A DNA stretch of 64,000 nucleotides from Artemisia argyi (GCA_030686995.1 CM060693.1:117393228-117457227); one strand, 5' to 3'. Shown: positions 1 to 12,248, counted from the first letter of the stretch. The notes: a model not told the origin generated them from the letters alone. Made by a program: numbers and translations.

Positions 1-34
1 TATATATATATATATATATTTGTATATATATATA
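1..34. repeat. (TA)n microsatellite at window edge
   Basis: Simple TA dinucleotide run, interrupted once by TTTG. From 35 to 261 I see nothing supportable: AT-rich sequence with no convincing exon. Confidence 0.9.
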
Positions 35-261
35 TCTCTACATTATATATAACAGGAGGCATTTGAAGGAAATGCCACCTCATTGCCCAGTCAATGCCCA
101 GTAATTCATTATCAGCCATGTCATCACATTACTGTCCATGTCAGCAATTATATATATTCTTTTTTAATTATATTTCGAAATTTTTCATTTTATATTTTTT
201 TAAATTATATTTCGAAATTATTTAACGATATGTTTAATTTAATTGTATCAAAAAAACAGTA

Positions 262-340
262 TTAAAGATTCGAAATAAGGACCTCCAACCTCTTATATTT
301 CATGTTTACCACTGAACCACCTAAGTTTTTTGGTTAAGAT
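262..340 (-). repeat. tRNA-derived SINE-like remnant
   Basis: Read on the minus strand this stretch has a Pol III box A-like segment (TGGTTCAGTGGT, about 316-327), followed after roughly 35 bases by a box B-like segment (TTTCGAATC). Spacing and order fit the tRNA-related head of a plant SINE. No target-site duplication or tail is recognisable, so it is probably an old fragment. The call rests on box similarity only. Confidence 0.4.
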
Positions 341-660
341 TGTTTAGCCAAAGATTATAAAGGGACTATGCGTTGGATAATTTTTTATAGGGCCATGATA
401 TTAGCATGGATAAATGAATTGGATATATTTTTTATGCAACCCTAATATTAGCACGTAAAAAAACTACAGTCATTCATAATATATTTTTTCTTAAAAACCC
501 TAATGTAGGTTTATGTTGCTGTAAGTTTGCATGCTGGATGCATGCTTTAGGTTGATATTAATAAGCAGTAAAAAGATACGCTTCCATGAGGTTCATCTTT
601 CTTCAAATCCTAATATCATCTTTTCCAGAGTCATCTCCTCTGATGATTGCGAGTTTTTTC

Positions 661-736
<76 letters not shown>

Positions 737-1572
737 TTGATTGCAATTATATAACTGACTTTGCTAATACTGATTACCTCATTTGGTATTTGTTGTTCTT
801 ATATACAAGGTGAAACTTCGGATTCGTTTCAGCCACCATCAAATATTTGTTGCTTTTGATAAATTTTCTAAGTTTATATAAGAGAACTTTGTATAAAAAG
901 GATCTGAGTGTCATGCTCAACCAATAATTTCATAATGTTGCTATGGCCTGTGAACATCAAATATTTGTGGTCTATGTGTTGTTTTTAACTGTATTTTTTC
1001 TTACCTGTATTGTATTATTCTTTGAATAGGATCCACAGTTTCTTCTAGCTTAAAGGCAAGGTGCGAAATATCAAATAAGCTCGGTGAATCATCATTCGAG
1101 GAAGGAAGTGATGTGGAAGGTAAATCTGTTGTTATCTATTGTGTCTCATCTGTTTCTAATGCCTATTAACCATCTTTAGGTGGCATGATAATTGCAGACA
1201 ATGGCTTGGTCAAGGAACGTGGAGTTGACAATCAACATATCAAAGTGATAAGTGGATAATGTGGGGGCACAGAGATTGGTGATGGTTTCATTACTTGACC
1301 AGTTTATTTTTAGCCATATTCTATGTTTTGACCTGTTATAGATAGAATGTAACTTGAATTGACCCATTCATACATAATAGGGTCGAAAAATATTAAGACA
1401 AAAGGAACGCTACAAAAAATTTTAGACGTAACGGCTTAATCTATTTTCTAAATGGGTCGAAAAGTGAGATCATAAGACAGAACCTAGATTCACTCATTCA
1501 AAACTAAATTGGTTAACATTTTCACCTCTATGTTTAATGATTCTGCTATTTTGTCTTCTTATAACTTATCAG
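341..1572. other. Non-coding stretch, possible unrecognised exon
   Basis: Mostly AT-rich sequence with a (TA)n run at 664-733. At 1030-1120 a short open segment lies between an AG and a GT (Ser-rich, containing KARCEISNKLGESSFEEG) and could be an exon remnant of an unidentified gene. The segment 1279-1500 contains GGGTC/GACCC words that recur in other intergenic parts of the first 17 kb. Nothing here is a confident gene. Confidence 0.4.
664..733. repeat. (TA)n microsatellite
   Basis: An uninterrupted TA run of about 70 bases. Open frames across it (Tyr-Ile repeats) are artefacts of the repeat. Confidence 0.95.
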
Positions 1573-2000
1573 CGCACGCTTGTCAAATGAGTTGGGAGCT
1601 AAGAATATAAAAAAAACTAAGCATGCAATGGGTGTTACTCTAAAGTTATCTGTCATTCTTGCGATTGCGGTCATTAGCTCTGGGGTTCAGTCACAATATT
1701 TGGCTTGGCTTTTTTAGTGATAGTCTCGTGATCATAAGCAACTATTCTTCCATGACACCCCTTTTAGTGATATCGGTCATTTTTAATTCTATTCAATGGG
1801 TCTTGTCAGGTTTGCGTAAATCCCCACGTTGTTCATTGCTTAATCAATATATGAATTTAGTAGCTAATTATTTACAATGTTGTAGGGGTGGCGAGAGGAT
1901 ACGGCTGGAAACATTTGGCTGTCTGCATAAATTTGGCGATGTTTTATTTCATTGGCATGCCAGTTGCAATTGCGATTGCTTTTCTGACTATATGCAAATG
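1573..2000 (+). pseudogene. MATE efflux transporter fragment (DETOXIFICATION family)
   Basis: Two exons matching the middle of a plant MATE (multidrug and toxic compound extrusion) antiporter. Exon 1573-1809 begins with the family motif ARLSNELGA, followed by hydrophobic helix sequence and NIWLGFFSD. Exon 1886 to about 2000 gives GVARGYGWKHLAVCINLAMF and a further membrane helix. The intron 1810-1885 is GT-AG and splits the Gly codon of the VLSG-VARG junction, as expected for an authentic exon pair. A one-base shift near 1670 moves the frame between LAIAVI and the NIWLGFF segment. The rest of the roughly 480-residue transporter, both N- and C-terminal, is absent. Intact members export organic compounds across plasma or vacuolar membranes; this copy cannot encode a transporter. 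It is one of several gene pieces in the first 17 kb. Confidence 0.8.
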
Positions 2001-4536
2001 TGACACTTCTTTATTGCATAATCTATGAGAATGCATCCATATCTATGGCATTGCATATAAGAAGGGTGTAACTGTGACTAAAAGTGGTTGCAAAAACTAA
2101 ACATAATGGGTCAAAGCAGGTTGAGCTTGGTTGACCCGTTCCCCTTTTAGATTTTTATTTTTTATTTTAATTGAGACTGAATACAGTAATCATGTTAGAT
2201 GTATGTGTCTTCGCATTTGATGTCATGTTCGCCAAGGGAGAACAGTAAACATCTTAATTCTACTCTTTGATACTCTTAATTTTCATGCTCTAATTAAAAT
2301 GCAAATAAATTTTTATGATCCAAACTCTATTATTTTGCCTTAGGTTGTTGGGTTTACCTCTGCACCAAAGAAGAAAAATGTAAGATTGCCCAAATTTGTC
2401 TGTAGTTACAGGTTCTTATTGGTGTCTAATAGATTGTGCTTTTAATCGCAGATCTTAAAGATTTGTTTCGTAATGACAAGATTTGTTTGGACGAGAAAGT
2501 TTTACAAAAAAATCAGCTTGATAGTTCAGAAAACTGTAGTAAGATGCTCAAAGATTTCGTGTTGACCGAAGAGTGAAGGTGACAAAAGTTCCAGTAAATT
2601 CCCAGATTGTACATGAAGATTAACCAGTTGCAAAAAATATCAGTTACGAGTCAAAAGTAGAAAGTGATAGTGCAGAAGAATGCATTAAGAACGTTAAACT
2701 ACATGGAGAGCTCAAGCCCAGAATCAATGATACAAGAAAAGAAAGTTAATGATACAATACCTCAACCAAAAATATCAGACACACTTCTGAAAACATCATA
2801 GATGACTGGACTGCACAATCATAGAAAATCAAGATAGACATTGATAAAGGCCATCTTGACTGAAGAGGTAAGCCAAAAATAGAACTCTACTATCACTTTC
2901 TTGATCGCCACATAATCTAAAACGAACTCTTACATAACCGACGTTATAAGTATTGAACAGGCTAATGCAGAAAGCCAACATAATTAAAGGATATACAAGT
3001 CTCTTCCACCGTTGAAGGAGCCACCGAGGACATAAAAAATACACATAATTTTGTGTTTGAGAAGGAAGAAAAGGACGGTGAGTGCAAAAACCAAATTATA
3101 AGTTCACCATAGTTGTAATAGTTATTAAGGTATGTTGTTCGATGCCTTTCTTAGTTTTCCTATATCACCTTTAAATTGTAAAAAAAATGCATTGCTTTTT
3201 TACATAAGATTTAAACCAAAGTTTGTAATTTGTCAGTTAGCAGATTGATACATGGAATATAATAGCCAGGGCGAGAAATGAAGGACGAATATTTTCAAAG
3301 ATTGGCTGATCTAAAGATCCTGATATAGTAAGTTACTTTAAAAAAGTCAATGTGTTTTTACAAGGTTAATGAACATGGATTTATGGGAGTCATCTGAATC
3401 AGGTGCATAATGTTGGACTTATGGTTCCAATGGATCAACCAAAGGCTTCACTTTAGATGTTAAGGGTATCTATTTAGAATGTTATGGGTTATCTTTTATG
3501 TGATTATTGAAATTTGGAAAAGCCGATAAGCTCATTGTTTTCGACTTCAAACTAATCAACTCGAGCTTATTCTCGGTATAAGTCCATAAGCTGAAGGCAA
3601 ATTAGCTATTCCAAACACCCAAAATTGAAACTGGAATGTATCATGTTTTATAATGTGCAGTATCAGGTTTCGCTTTTGCGCTTATTTGTATGTTTTTTGT
3701 CAATTGCTCAAAGTCGTCTTATGTGTCGATATTAAGTTATTGGTCAGAATAGAAGTTAGTGAACTTTGATATAAATTGTATGCGTATTTGACTTTATTTC
3801 ACCTCACGCCTTTGAGTAATGTTACATCAATAGGTATATGTTTTGCGAAAAGTATGATACTTAGTCATAGCCATGACTACCGTCAAGTGAATTTTAAACC
3901 GGTTGATAATATTGGACTTACATAGTCTAGCTTAACTTGGTCATGGCTGTCATTGAATCAATATTTGGTTTTCTTAAGTTGTGAGCAAGAAAAAATGGAA
4001 AAAAAATTGCATTTTGTAGTGTTATTGGATATAAAGATTAAGTTAAGATTTCACCCTTTAAGTTCATTTCTCACCCTTTTAGTTGGATAACTATTTGTGA
4101 GTTGTAAAGGGGTGGTTGGTTATCTTATAAAGTCAGGCAGTGTTGTTGTAAATACAATGCGAGGGTGTTTGGATACTGATGTAAATATGTAATTATGTAT
4201 ATAATAATAATTTTTGCCTTGTGACTCTTTGTGTAAGATGGTTATATTGGTTGAATCTTTTGGCATGTTGTCTTTTTTTACGAATTCAGGTGCATAAACA
4301 GAGCTGTAATTTACTCCTTTGTATATTAAATATGCCTACATAGAATAAGCTTCTATGGAGATAAATTTTGTTGTAACCATTTGGTTTGAGAACATATGTA
4401 ATTAAAAGAATCTTCTCAGGCATATCCTTCCATATTTTGTCAACTTCTCCATTCCATTTGTACCAATAGATAATATAATGCGTGCCAGCAAAATTTATAA
4501 AGATATAAATCAAATGGTTTAATTGGCAAATGTATT
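2001..4536. other. Non-coding, unrecognised coding-like scraps
   Basis: No confident gene. A segment at 2452-2576, preceded by AG and followed by GT, reads DLKDLFRNDKICLDEK on the + strand and then stops; I do not recognise the family. The following 2580-2850 looks like decayed hydrophilic coding sequence with several stops. Around 3463-3620 there is a 160-base segment ending in CCAAACACCC whose reverse complement starts GGGTGTTTGGAATAG, a hAT-MITE-like end, but no matching terminus or target duplication was found. The remainder is AT-rich. Confidence 0.35.
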
Positions 4537-4583
4537 TCAAATTGGTTTCAAATTGGTCAAGGATTTCTCCGAAAGAACCGTTC

Positions 4584-4635
<52 letters not shown>

Positions 4636-4646
4636 GCAAATGTATT
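4521..4646 (+). mobile_element. Short poly(A)-tailed retroposed insertion with 16-bp target duplication
   Basis: The sequence AATTGGCAAATGTATT occurs at 4521-4536 and again, exactly, at 4631-4646. Between the copies are about 48 bases of body and a homopolymer of about 48 A (4585-4632; its last two As are also the first two bases of the right copy). A target-site duplication plus a 3' poly(A) tail is the signature of LINE-machinery retroposition. The body is too short to identify, so it is either a severely 5'-truncated LINE or another retroposed RNA. The long uninterrupted tail suggests a recent event. Confidence 0.7.
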
Positions 4647-4909
4647 GAACCTGGTGTTGGGTCAAAGAGGCTTGGGTTAAACTGGAATTTACTAATTACG
4701 GGGCAAGAAATGTACAGTTGTTTCGTTAACGTAAGTTTTTTTAACAATTTTTATAAGTCTTGCTCGCCCATCAAACGGGCTATGCTTTGATACTTTGTCA
4801 ACATTTCCACTTTTCCAATCATTCTTGACCAATAATTATAAGACATGTGAAACACAACGCTATGTAGTTATTTCATGAATTTGTTACGGTAGATTTGGAA
4901 TACGAGTGA

Positions 4910-5372
<463 letters not shown>

Positions 5373-5650
5373 ATTTATTTTTTAAGTCTGAATTAATCTT
5401 TTATTCATATTTATTTATTTTTTATTCAGTGATTATAGATAAAAAAAATTTCTTTCTTTATTTGTTTGATTTTAGTTATTAGTTATGTTCATGAATAATT
5501 TAGATGATTACATAAACTTGATGAAGAAAATGAAAGATGAACATGTGTTTTACTGGTGGTTTGTCAATGTACACTACATGTTTGATGAAATGCTAGTTGT
5601 TTTCACATATGAATATAGGTTGATGTTTTTTAAATCGGCACCAAATTGAT

Positions 5651-5893
5651 ACCTTCACATGTGAAGAAATTAGTTATCGAATACCTTCACATGTGAAGAA
5701 ATTAGGTATCGAATACCTTCACATGTGAAGAAATTACTCAAATTAGGTATCGAATACCTTCACATGTGAAGAAATTAGGTATCGAATACCTTCACATGTG
5801 AAGAAATTAGGTATCGAATACCACATGTGAAGAAATTAGTTATCAAATACCTTCACATGTGAAGAAATTAGGTACCGAATACCCTCACATGGC
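5651..5893. repeat. Minisatellite, ~32-bp unit with TTCACATGTGAA
   Basis: About eight tandem units of roughly 32 bases built on ATACCTTCACATGTGAAG followed by AAATTAGGTATCGA. One unit is expanded by a short internal duplication and one is shortened. Each unit carries the palindrome TTCACATGTGAA. The same palindrome is at the core of the arrays at 8572-8690 and 17588-18848, although the flanking unit sequences differ. Confidence 0.9.
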
Positions 5894-6078
5894 GGCACAC
5901 TTACAATAATTCAGGTGTTATTGTAAGATAGAAAACGACGTACATCAATGGTTATTGATGAGTTAGTAGCTTCTTACATCTGCTTTATCTGATTATTTGC
6001 ACATTGTGTTGGTAGGTATTTGTGTATAAAGAATACTTTTGTCATAAGGCTTGAATTCCTTTTTTTGTTACTGGTTTC

Positions 6079-6181
6079 AGGGGGGATTTTGGGAGGCTCA
6101 TTCATGGCAACTCTACTGATTGTTTTATTCCTCAGCCAATAAAAGCATTACAGTGCCTACGCATAAGGCAAATTGTTATCA
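6079..6181 (+). pseudogene. UVR8: UVR8-like RCC1-repeat exon fragment
   Basis: A single exon-sized segment ending at a GT donor encodes GDFGRLIHGNSTDCFIPQP and then IKALQCLRIRQIV. This matches one RCC1 propeller blade as found in the plant UV-B photoreceptor UVR8 and close relatives (pattern GxxGRLGHGN, then PxPIKAL and RIKQIA). The blade motif GLGHG has become LIHG. Only one blade of seven is present and no neighbouring UVR8 exon was seen, so this is a fragment. Other RCC1 proteins share the pattern, so the UVR8 assignment is by closest recalled resemblance. Confidence 0.65.
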
Positions 6182-6439
6182 GGTACTTTGTCTTTACACG
6201 AGTTGATATATTACTCTGTGTATACATTAAAAATTCAATTTGGGCGAATTTTTACCCGTTTGATATGTTCGACCCATATGATCCGTGTTCATTTAAGCTA
6301 ATCTTTCTTCATTATACCTATTTTACCTGCTAGAGATTGACATAACTGAATAGACCCTATTACCAGCAAATAGTTAGCAGCTACCAAACAAATTTCATTT
6401 GCTGCATAAACTGAATCGTCTTCTGATTTTATTTATTTA

Positions 6440-6794
6440 TTTATTTTTAAACTTAAACCAATTTCTACACCTTGTTCTCTCTGTTTACTTTCAAACGGAC
6501 TGATTTTATCTTGCACACTCATTTTCAATACATTGTTCTTAGGGGGTCTTTGTGAATCTTTCTCTTCACTACTGTTACCAGCTGCATCTCTCTGAGATGC
6601 CATCTTATTTGCTGGAAAATAGTTGAGACTCTTAATACTAAGTGCAGCCGCTCTTCGAGAACCAGATCGCCCAATCTGAATTCTTTGGTTGACTTTGAGA
6701 CTCTTAATACCTCCATTCTAGCTTTACTTTGGGACACAAACTGCTTGAAGCGCTTTTGATCAATAAACTGGACATCTTGGAGAATACAGTTGAC
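6440..6794 (-). pseudogene. Presequence-protease (M16C) exon joined to an unidentified coding piece
   Basis: Minus-strand exon 6711-6794, between an AG acceptor and a GT donor, encodes ILQDVQFIDQKRFKQFVSQS followed by KARME. I recognise this as a short stretch of plant presequence protease (PreP, organellar M16C zinc metalloprotease); it is not the catalytic part. Immediately downstream (about 6690-6440, minus), in a different frame, is hydrophilic coding-like sequence containing SVQDKISPFESKQREQ. That resembles a motif in plant COP1-interacting-protein-like coiled-coil proteins, but I am not sure of this. The two pieces do not belong together in any gene I know, so this looks like another fusion of captured fragments. 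Confidence 0.5.
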
Positions 6795-8571
6795 CTACAA
6801 GACCATAATTATGAGATTATTAAGCAAAGGTTTAATCATCATGCCAGGGACCATTACAAGGATTACATTACATTATGAGCAGGTGGAGATTTATTAGTGA
6901 TATTTTTAACACTTGAGTACTATATTTTTGTGAGAAACTTTTTTTTAACACTTTGAATATCTGGTATTTTAGATGTGAAAAGAGACTTAAGAATTCTGCA
7001 AGTTTTTACGAATTTCAAATGAATTTTTCCATTCTTGATGTCTCCCGTGCCTATAATTAGCTTAAAATGATAATTTGTGACACAAGGTTCTGAAATGAAT
7101 AGTTGTGATCCTAGTTCCAACTGGTTTAAGACATCATCTTTATGTGACAAAAAGTTCAGTAAATTGATTGCAATTGGAGTCCGATTGCAATTATCACGTT
7201 AAAATGTTGTGTGCAGAGCCTAAAGCAGGAAATAACTGGCTTAAAACTTGGAATTCTCACACTGAATGTATTGTTAGATTGTCTAGATATGGAAACGTGT
7301 AGAAGCAAACTAAGAGACTCTACCTGATAATTGTATCTAGTTCTAGTGTGTGTGTGTAGTTGTGTATTATTACTCTAGCTGTTCGGTAGTTAGAGTCCAG
7401 TTGGATGTGAGTGGATGGTTGATTGTTTTATTCTTAGGTATGATGCTGGTTGAAGGGGGTGTTTGGGATTGCTTATTTATCCTGATTATGCTTCTGCTTA
7501 CTTATAAGCTGCTTTAAAGTTGTGTTTGGATTTGCTTATTCATGTTAAAATTTGATTTTAATTTAGGTATAATCTTGATACGTTATGTTCAAATTTTTTA
7601 ATATCAGAATGGAGTTCTACATTAAAGAAATTGATTTGGAGGCTCCTTCTATAGCTTGCTCGATGGGTAGTCTTTCAAAAACTTGGACCAGGACTTGCAA
7701 AGCACACTAATTTAGGTATAATAGATGTTTTACCGTCCACAGAACATGAGGAAAAAAAAGGGGTACCTCAACGGCATAATACAGTTGCATCAGGATTTTT
7801 GCATCTAGAATTAGCTAACACTCTCACACTTAGCACCACATTATTCATGCTGACAACTTCCATTGCCTACTTTTTCTAGTCAAGTAGAATGTCAAATAAG
7901 TATTTAGATTAAGACTCTTAATAATGGTAGAATGTGCGAAAAACTCACATAGCAGCCCAATTGGTTTTATGATTTACCATAGATTACAGGTAGACATTTG
8001 TGTAAGAGTGAAAATGCGTAGGTTTACTGACATTAATGTCACTTATGAAGCTCCTTTGGATCAGTTGGTTCATTAGCAAGCAATAAAGACCAGGACTTAT
8101 AGGATCCCATTTTAGAATAGTACTTACCTGATTCTGTGGCTATCTAAACATACAAAGCAGCCACCTGTTAAGTGCATTAATCTGTAATAATATGTACAAG
8201 ACATGTCAGTTTGTGTTCGAGTATGATGAATTGCATAGTTATATTATTACATATTCAAATTCTCTGTCATGATTGATAAACCAATTTGGAGCTTTTAAGA
8301 TATGTGGCTTCGTGGAACAAAAGAAAGCTTGCTTACCTAAATGCTTTTGAGACTACGAAATATATGATATGTGTAACAAAGTTTTAACACATATCATGAC
8401 AGAGGTAAACCATTTATACGAAATTTTTAACACATAAATTATGTATTTAAATTAATTAAATACCACATGCAATTTTAATACAATTATTAAAAATTTTATA
8501 AATCAAAACTATTAAAATGAGATTTATTTGTATTAAAACTGTGAACTTTTTCTGCTGATTCATGACTGCTA
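6795..8571. other. Non-coding stretch
   Basis: No recognisable gene. A 76-codon minus-strand open frame at 6920-7150 has no family I can name and no exon context. The segment 7455-7560 (GTGTTTGGGATTGCTTATT) resembles MITE-type sequence but has no matching end. The rest is AT-rich intergenic or old intronic sequence. Confidence 0.4.
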
Positions 8572-8690
8572 TTTTTCTTCACATGTGAATATAGTTGTAT
8601 AGTATTTCTTCACATGTGAATATAGTTTTATAGTTTTTCTTCACATGTGAATATAGTTGTATAGTTTTTCTTCACATGTGAATATATGTT
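8572..8690. repeat. Minisatellite, ~32-bp unit with TTCACATGTGAA
   Basis: Four tandem units of TTCTTCACATGTGAATATAG followed by TTGTATAGTTT, nearly identical to each other. It shares the TTCACATGTGAA core with the arrays at 5651-5893 and 17588-18848 but has its own spacer. The interval 8691-9250 is non-coding as far as I can see. Confidence 0.9.
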
Positions 8691-9250
8691 ACTAATGGTC
8701 AAACAAATAAACAAATGTCTAGAACTATGCACCTTGCCAAAATTGTACTTATTTCGGAAGAGGCATTGGATTATGAATTCTGATGGGTCAGGTTTGAGGG
8801 TGTTTCATGGAGCCTTGATGAGTTAAGTGAAAGAATCTTCAAGTCACTGTATGAGTTAGGTGGCCGATACTCTAAAGTCTAAACCAGAAGGAAAAAAAAA
8901 GAAAGAAAGTAGAGAACTATGTTGGTAAATAGACTTATTTTATAACCTTGATCATTAAAAATCAAGAACATTTATAGGTGTTTATTTCTTGCATCTTTTG
9001 GGCCCAGTTGGATTTTTAAGATTCTGTATCTTGGTGAATTGTGAGTATGTTTGTGAACTGAGCTTAGTTCATATAGTATTTTCAAATTCTTGACTATGAA
9101 AATGTGGATTCAGTGACGGTTGAATAAAAGTTGCACATTTTATATTTGGGTATTTTTGTTTCTTTGCATTTTGTTAAAATTTATTTATTGCAAATTCATT
9201 TAACTTATGCTTACTTGGGTGATCGGTTCTGGCATACGCAGTTAAATCAG

Positions 9251-9652
9251 GTAGCAGGGGATACTTTGATCATATCTGTCATTCCAGCTGATATTGGGAA
9301 ATCTACAACGAAACTAGAGAAAGCCAAAGTTAAAGATGGATGTTGTTGTTGGGAGAAACCACATTATGAAACTGTGAAGTTTGTTCAAGATCAAAAGAAT
9401 GGAAAGTTTCATGAGAAAATCTATAATTTTGTTCTGGCAATGGTACCAATTGTTTCACATTTTTGCTTACCTGCAAGTTCAATTAATGTCAAATAGAAAT
9501 TCATCTTCTTTGTGTTTTGCATTTTGTAGGGCTCTTCGAAATCTAGTAGTATTGGTGAAGTTTCGATTGATTTTGCAAGTTATGCTGAAGCTACAAGGAT
9601 TTCCTCTTTAGCTCTTCCTCTTAGAAATGCAAATTGTTCTGCTCTTTTGCAT
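9251..9652 (+). pseudogene. NT-C2 (EEIG1/EHBP1 N-terminal) domain fragment
   Basis: Two exons encode most of a plant NT-C2 domain, a C2-type fold thought to act in membrane or organelle association. Exon 9251-9442 reads GDTLIISVIPADIGKSTTKL, then WEKPHYETVKFVQD and KIYNFVLAM. Exon 9530-9652 begins GSSKSSSIGEVSIDFASYAE and ends in LPLRNANCSALLH. The intron 9443-9529 is GT-AG and leaves the frame open, and I see no stop inside the exons. The expected first exon with the N-terminal part of the domain, and the long coiled-coil C-terminal part of the usual protein, are missing. Exon 2 ends at a GT donor whose next usable acceptor leads into Rab GDI exons at 9748, giving a chimeric exon series. Confidence 0.75.
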
Positions 9653-9747
9653 GTTAGTTTCTTTTATCTTTTTAGTGATTAATTCAGTTCTTTATTTAAC
9701 TGGATCATTTGGTTCAAGTTTAATGGTTGTGCATATCTTTGTGCTAG

Positions 9748-10960
9748 GTATCCGTTCTAAGGGTGATAGAGTCCTTAGATATAAGGTATTTACCCAATGT
9801 ATGGTCTTAGAGAATTGCCACAGGTTGGTCCACATATCTCAGTTTCATGCAAATTTTCATAAGTTTGCTTTGGTACATGTATTGAGAGTGGGGGTTGTAC
9901 AGGCATTTGCTCGATTAAGTGCAGTATATGGGGGGACTTACATGCTTAACAAGCCAGAATGTAAGGTATGTTATCATTCCCGTTACCTCTGTATATATTA
10001 TCTAATTTTTGGATTGTGTTAACACTGAGAACATGTGGCTTAAAATTCGTTCTGTTCAGTTTTATGTATGGGATTTTATGGAATTACAGGTAGAATTCGA
10101 TGAAAGTGGGAAAGTGCTTGGTGGTCACCTCTGAAGCAGAAACTGCAAAATGTAAAAAGTTGTATGTGATCCATCATATGTGCCCGATAAGGTAATTAAG
10201 AGTGGTATAATAGGCTGAATTATGATAGTGATGATCTTAATATTTGTTTTTCCCAGCTTGATACAGATTAACTATATTGATAGCGGGTCAAACGGGTGAA
10301 ATAGGTTACATTAACTACAAAGGGTCTTAACTCCTAAGTCTCTTAAAGTGTACTGAAATGTTTACATATTCAAATGCTTACGACATCATAAACTGAAACA
10401 TTGATTATTTATAAAAAAATAAATGTTATCGGTGGCAGTCAACTTGACAGACACGTTTTGACCCGAACCTATTTTGACATGTTAATATGTTATCCAACCC
10501 TGCCTGATCCTCCCTTTGTAGATTAGCTCTATGATAATTCATTTTTGGATTCAACTATTTAAGTCGGAGCCGATATGTGAAACAGGTCAACAAGGTCGGG
10601 AAAGTTGCTCGAGCCATATGTATAATGAGTCATCCCATCTCAGATACCAATGATTGTCACTCTTGCCAAGTGATTCTACCACAGAAGCAACTTGATCGTA
10701 AATCAGATATGTATGTTTGATATGATGAACTTATCTTTCACTCTTAGCCATCTAGTTAATGCACTCTATGGTTAAATGAAGGGTCTAATATAATTACTGT
10801 TCTTGTATCACTGCAGGTATCTATTTTGTTGTTCTTATGCACACAGTGAGGCTCCACAAGGCAAATTTATTGCTTTTGTCACAACAGAGGCCGAGACTGA
10901 CGACCCTGAGAGTGAATTAAAGCCTGGTGTAGATCTTCTGGGACCGTGGATGAGTAATAG
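9748..10960 (+). pseudogene. GDI: Rab GDP-dissociation inhibitor, broken partial copy
   Basis: Five exon remnants of Rab GDI, the cytosolic protein that extracts GDP-bound Rab GTPases from membranes. 9748-9823 is badly eroded (ends on the YGLRELPQ segment out of frame). 9903-9965 reads AFARLSAVYGGTYMLNKPEC. 10090-10191 reads VEFDESGKVLG, then is shifted into TSEAETAKCKK and CDPSYVPDK. 10586-10710 reads [20 protein letters not shown] and [14 protein letters not shown]. 10817 to about 10960 reads LFCCSYAHSEAPQGKFIAF to ELKPGVDLLGP. Introns are GT-AG, and the last one splits the Met codon correctly. There is an extra G after VLG, a missing base before VCDP, a deletion in the first exon, and a missing base just after LLGP. 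The first half and the last ~60 residues are absent. Confidence 0.85.
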
Positions 10961-11608
10961 CATGATATAACATGCTACAAAAAAATCGAATACCTACTAC
11001 CGAAATCATGGCTTGATGTTCTTAATAATATATATTTAATTGTGATATTATGTAATGAGCATACTCGCCACTTCGTACATTATGTTGTTTAATTTGCCAC
11101 AAGGTAAATTATGTTGGAGAAATAATATTTACATCACGTGTTAGGCGATTTAAAATTTTACAGGGTGTTTGAGATTGCTTTTCTCAGTTTGCAGCGTTGA
11201 CTAAAGATGGTGACTTAAGAAATTAGAGAATTGAATGGGCATAATCTGCATACTAAACATACCAAATCATATAACTTTAGTAGAGACAAAAGTTCATTTC
11301 TCAGATGTATCATTGAATTTAACATTCATAATTTGATGTGTGTTTTTAGTTTGCTGTTATCTGTTGTGCAAATCTTGTTTTGTGAGTTTTCCAATTTGTT
11401 AATACTTCATCTAGTCCATTATAAAAGTTGTCTGTGTTTCTTTTATGCAATTTGGAATCTATGTTTACATCCTTCCAATAATGATCAGTATTATATTATT
11501 GAAGCTAGCCCACCTTATACTATCGAATGCACCAGTTTACCCTTTGTACGTTTACTGGTTTGAGTTGATGGGTGCTATTTGTTTACGAGCAATAATCAAA
11601 GATGATGA
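10961..11608. other. Non-coding stretch
   Basis: AT-rich sequence following the GDI remnant. The open frame at 11231-11563 has no recognisable family, no codon structure typical of a gene and no exon context, so I treat it as chance. Confidence 0.4.
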
Positions 11609-11774
11609 ACAAAATGAGACTAACATAATTGTTTCTTGATAGACAAAAAGCTTATAACTTGTGACTTTTACATAGCGCACTTGAGCATTAAGCGGTGACT
11701 CTCTTGGTTTACACCAACTGGATTCGACTCTCTTCCTACTCTACAAAATGAGACTAACATAATTGTTTCTTGAT
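11609..11774 (+). mobile_element. SINE-like 102-bp insertion in a 32-bp direct repeat
   Basis: A 32-base sequence (starting ACAAAATGAGACTAAC) is present at 11609-11640 and again, identical, at 11743-11774. The 102 bases between contain tRNA-like sequence: an A-box-like region near 11680 and a good box B (GGATTCGACTC, about 11720-11730). The arrangement fits a short tRNA-derived retroposon with a long target duplication. A 32-bp duplication is longer than usual for SINEs, so a local tandem duplication with internal replacement is an alternative. Confidence 0.45.
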
Positions 11775-12248
11775 TGAAGTTTTTGCTGCTAATCTCTTTT
11801 GTCTACTAATTTCATGTTCATGACTCAGCTTTCCATGATGATGATATGTCTGCTACAGCTTCATCAACCGTAAGATATACACCGTCCAACCCAAATAACT
11901 CTAATATGTTAGATTGGTGTAGCTTTTCCATCACAGCTCCAGGATTTGACAATGCCAACTGGATTTTCAGTTAGAAGGGTAATATTAGATTTTGCAACAA
12001 ACAAAAAATGTTGGTAATCGAAGTCAATGGCTTTAGGGCTAACCTGAAGCGATCGCTTCTCTAGTATCTTTTTGAGCTCTTTCACTATTGCGAGACCACT
12101 TGTGTCGATCCCAGTAACAGCGTCAAAAGTTTCAAATAATAAGCTTTATATTTATGATCTACGGAATAATTTTGTGAATTATAGGGTGCTGAAAAAATTA
12201 TTTCAAATTTAAACTTACCAGTCATGTCAATAATTACACATTTTAAAG

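Noticed and set aside
531..813. Open frames with long Tyr-Ile runs (also at 5168, 21967, 23292, 25686)
   Set aside because: They are translations of TA microsatellites and have no domain or gene context.
3463..3620. Possible hAT-type MITE with GGGTGTTTGG end
   Set aside because: The opposite end does not match and no 8-bp target duplication was found.
4286..4790. Open frames with poly-Phe or poly-Lys on the two strands
   Set aside because: They only cross the 48-base A run of a retroposed insertion.
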